16,629 nt of DNA from Rhodospirillaceae bacterium. Its GTDB lineage: Bacteria; Pseudomonadota; Alphaproteobacteria; Rhodospirillales; 2-02-FULL-58-16. Of the stretch, positions 14,130-16,629 are shown in pieces; the stretch's first letter is position 1; each line of letters begins with the position of its first letter. A program made the position numbers and the translations under genes. The stretch lies in contig DUZD01000029.1 in NCBI GenBank assembly GCA_013349695.1, positions 1 to 16,629 on the forward strand, written 5' to 3'. Under the pieces are notes generated by a model that was not told the DNA's origin, made no database searches, and saw only the letters and a list, made by a program, of their open reading frames with translations.

Positions 14130-16629
14130 GGTTATTGTTTTTATTGATTTTGTGGTTACCCCTTTCCGGATGCGCCATTTGGGAAGGGTACAAGCACAAT
14201 GAGAATGCACGGGAACTTGAAAAAAACGAAAAATACGACGATGCTGAACTGCATTATTTGAAAAGTATTGAAAAACTGGAAGGATTTTGGGGAAAAAATC
14301 ATTGTTTCATTTTTATGCCCGTTTGGAACTTGGCGTATATTTACTCTGTTCAACGCCGCTTTGCAGATGCGGAACAGCAATACAAACGCGCACTGGCCAT
14401 TGCTGATGAATCCACTCTTATGCCGTTTGAGAATGACTATTTTTGGCTATTGCTCAGGTTCGCCGAGCTTTACAGGAATTGGGCTCGCTTCGAGGAAGCC
14501 GAGGAACGCTACAATGACGCTTTGAAGAGAGTGGAGGATCGCTTCGGCCCGAAACATCAGAAAGTCGTCAAAATCCTGGACAGATTTGCCGGATTCTATA
14601 CAGGCTGGTGGATCATAAATAGAAACAAAGCCGAACCTTTGTATAAACGCGCTCAAGCAATTGAAGAACAGTTATTCGGGCCGGATCGTCCGGAATCGGT
14701 GCGCGCACTGCGGTGGTTGGGGCGCCTTTACTCTTCGCAAGATAGGCACGAAGAATCCTTATCAATATATAAGCATATCATTGAAGTTATGGAAAATACT
14801 TATGGGGTTAACCATTTCAAAACCACCTATGCTCTTGAAGATTTGTTGTTGTACTATTCGCGGAAGGGGCGCGATGACATAGCGAATCCGTTACGTGACA
14901 GAATCATATCGATCTTGGAAAATAATTTGGAGTACGTGGACGAGGATTCCAGATACGATCTGCTCTTTCAACTATCTGGTCTATATTCTAAAGCAGCTCG
15001 TTACGATGATGAGGAGAGAGTCTTAAGAATCAGAATGGAAATATTGAAGAAACAGTATGGTCCAGACAGTAGTATTATAGCTAGACAGCTAGGATTTATA
15101 GCGCATACCTATACGGCCCGAGGTCACTACGAAAAGGCAGAACAGTTATTTAAGCATGCCCTTGCGATTGTAGAAAAAACCGGAAAATCGAATACTATTA
15201 ATACTTCTAGTCATTTGAGAGATCTTTCATTTTATTTTATTCAATTGGCATCTATATATTATAAACAAGATCGTTTTGACGAGGCTGAGCATTTCTCTAA
15301 AAAAGCTCTAGCAATAGAAGAAAAGGTTTTCCTGTATCTCCATAAGGTCCACATGACAATATACTACATAGGGAACCTGTACTGGCGCCAGGGCCGTTAC
15401 ACTGAAGCTGAGCCGCTCTTCAATAAATCCTTAGAAATTCAAGAAAAAACCGGTGGATCGTTTAGTTCATGGCTTGCCTCCAGTTTTAGCTATGTGGCAA
15501 AGCTCCATGAAGATCAAGGTTTTTTCGGCAAAGCGTTGGATTATTACCGCCGTTCAACTTCAATCGAACAATCACGAATGGTACAAAGCGCGACAAAGCT
15601 TTCCACTGGGTTCCAAGACGAAAGACGCCAACTGCGCTATACTTTCATGGGACACCTCAATTCCCTTTTTGGAGCGGTGAAGGCAGAGGTTATTAATAAA
15701 GAAGCTGCGGATACCGAGGCCTTCAGCGTAGCCCAATTGGCCAGGACAAGCGATGTCGCGGGCGCAATCGCCAAGATGGCCGCGCGCTTTGCGGTTGGGA
15801 AAAACACTTTGGCCGGGCTGGTGCGAGAACACCAAAACCTAATATCCCTGTGGATCGCATTAGATGAAGCATTAGATGAAACGCTGGCCGAAAATCTTAG
15901 CAAGCCCTTTGGCGCGCGCAATCTTGAAAATGATACGGCGTTACGTGCGCAGATAGATGAAATTACAGTTCGCCTTGGCCAAATGGACGTCAAGCTGACC
16001 ATGGAGTTTCCTGAATATAAGGAATTGACCTCCCCCCAGCCCATGTCTCTCGCGGATGCTCAATCGCTTTTAGGTTCCGACGAGGCGTTGGTTGCTTATC
16101 TCGGCGCCGAGGATCGAACCTTCCTTTGGGTGGTCCGCAAGGCCAGCGCCGAAATGAAGCGCCTTGATATCGGCCGCAACGAGCTGACCGAGGCGGTGGC
16201 GGAGTTGCGCGGCGGGCTTGACCCGGTGGACGTCGAAACGGTCAAGGATATCCCGCCGTTTGACACAACCAAAGCCTTCGAAATATATCAAAAAATCTTC
16301 GCCCCCGCCGAGCCGTTGCTCAAGGGTGTGCGCCATGTTTTCGTGATTCCCGATGGGGCGTTGCAAAGCCTTCCCCTGGGCGTTCTGGTCACCGAGAAGC
16401 CGCAAGGCGGCTTCACCGACTTCTCCGGCTACCGTCAAGTCCCGTGGCTGGCCAGGAAGTACGCAATGACTACCTTGCCCTCGGTGTCCTCCCTGCGGGC
16501 GCTCCGGCGCTTCGCCAAGGCGGCGCGGGGGAGCAAGCCTTTTGGCGGCTTCGGCGATCCGTTGCTGAAGGGGCATCCCGATGAACGCCGAGGCATCGAG
16601 CTGGCGAGCCTGTTCAAGCCGCGGGGGAT
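14120..16629 (+). CDS. TPR-repeat lipoprotein with C-terminal CHAT domain (partial)
   Basis: An open frame of 836 complete codons runs off the right edge with no stop. It starts with a lipoprotein signal peptide (MRLRLLFLLILWLPLSGC) whose lipobox LSGC puts the lipidated Cys at 18. The +2 residue is Ala, which favours the outer membrane. Residues about 39-490 hold some ten tetratricopeptide repeats of the long, kinesin-light-chain-like kind (e.g. GHYEKAEQLFKHALAI, DRFDEAEHFSKKALAI, GRYTEAEPLFNKSLEI). A helical linker follows (about 490-650). The CHAT domain begins near 654 (DEALVAYLGAEDRTFLWVV) and continues through HVFVIPDGALQSLPLGVL and LPSVSSLRALR. CHAT domains are caspase/separase-like peptidases; the catalytic His and Cys lie beyond the window. 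The repeat half is AT-rich, the CHAT half GC-rich. It directly follows, and overlaps, the nuclease relic. Confidence 0.93.
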   Translation, partial: MRLRLLFLLILWLPLSGCAIWEGYKHNENARELEKNEKYDDAELHYLKSIEKLEGFWGKNHCFIFMPVWNLAYIYSVQRRFADAEQQYKRALAIADESTLMPFENDYFWLLLRFAELYRNWARFEEAEERYNDALKRVEDRFGPKHQKVVKILDRFAGFYTGWWIINRNKAEPLYKRAQAIEEQLFGPDRPESVRALRWLGRLYSSQDRHEESLSIYKHIIEVMENTYGVNHFKTTYALEDLLLYYSRKGRDDIANPLRDRIISILENNLEYVDEDSRYDLLFQLSGLYSKAARYDDEERVLRIRMEILKKQYGPDSSIIARQLGFIAHTYTARGHYEKAEQLFKHALAIVEKTGKSNTINTSSHLRDLSFYFIQLASIYYKQDRFDEAEHFSKKALAIEEKVFLYLHKVHMTIYYIGNLYWRQGRYTEAEPLFNKSLEIQEKTGGSFSSWLASSFSYVAKLHEDQGFFGKALDYYRRSTSIEQSRMVQSATKLSTGFQDERRQLRYTFMGHLNSLFGAVKAEVINKEAADTEAFSVAQLARTSDVAGAIAKMAARFAVGKNTLAGLVREHQNLISLWIALDEALDETLAENLSKPFGARNLENDTALRAQIDEITVRLGQMDVKLTMEFPEYKELTSPQPMSLADAQSLLGSDEALVAYLGAEDRTFLWVVRKASAEMKRLDIGRNELTEAVAELRGGLDPVDVETVKDIPPFDTTKAFEIYQKIFAPAEPLLKGVRHVFVIPDGALQSLPLGVLVTEKPQGGFTDFSGYRQVPWLARKYAMTTLPSVSSLRALRRFAKAARGSKPFGGFGDPLLKGHPDERRGIELASLFKPRG

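Noticed and set aside
1..16629. CRISPR arrays, rRNA genes or attachment-site direct repeats
   Set aside because: No regularly spaced repeats, rRNA sequence or second copy of the tRNA 3' end was seen on reading the window.

Overview
The window looks like the chromosome of a GC-rich alphaproteobacterium, probably close to the Rhodospirillales. The grounds are the protein families, the high-GC codon use, the thrC/M16 peptidase pair, and the shape of the YqgE and MurD proteins. No taxonomic marker such as rRNA is present, so this is inference. Most of the window (about 360-13,630) is ordinary core metabolism. The last 3 kb is accessory in character and is the part worth attention.

Layout. The left edge (1-362) probably holds the first codons of a leftward gene behind a perfect 20-bp palindrome. 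Next, rightward, come ctaB (heme O synthase) and a tRNA-Leu(CAA), followed by a degraded transposase remnant. A leftward redox pair follows: a peroxiredoxin broken by one extra base, and a DsbD/ScsB-type membrane thiol reductase. The yqgE gene is divergent from dsbD and has its own promoter. From 12,524 down to 5,379 six genes run leftward: murD, pyrD, a half-size GDT1/UPF0016 membrane protein, an M32 carboxypeptidase, thrC and an M16 zinc peptidase. Within this run murD/pyrD are 4 bp apart and thrC/M16 overlap by ATGA. The others are separated by 38-133 bp.

From 12,743 rightward there is an endonuclease/exonuclease/phosphatase-family hydrolase. It is followed by a spacer with a short signal-like ORF, a truncated and frameshifted staphylococcal-nuclease-like gene, and then a long open frame from 14,120 past the right edge. 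That frame encodes a lipoprotein with about ten tetratricopeptide repeats and the beginning of a CHAT (caspase-like) domain. The repeat half is strikingly AT-rich, while the CHAT half returns to the GC-rich composition of the chromosome.

How the genes work together. CtaB feeds heme O to terminal oxidases. The peroxiredoxin and DsbD-like protein suggest a cytoplasm-to-periplasm thiol redox unit. MurD, PyrD and ThrC are housekeeping enzymes for peptidoglycan, pyrimidines and threonine. The TPR-CHAT lipoprotein is the best candidate for an uncharacterised system: a membrane-anchored, caspase-like protein beside a nuclease relic. Its catalytic His and Cys would lie beyond the window, so activity cannot be judged here. 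Two clear single-base frame breaks (peroxiredoxin, nuclease) may be real decay or sequence errors.
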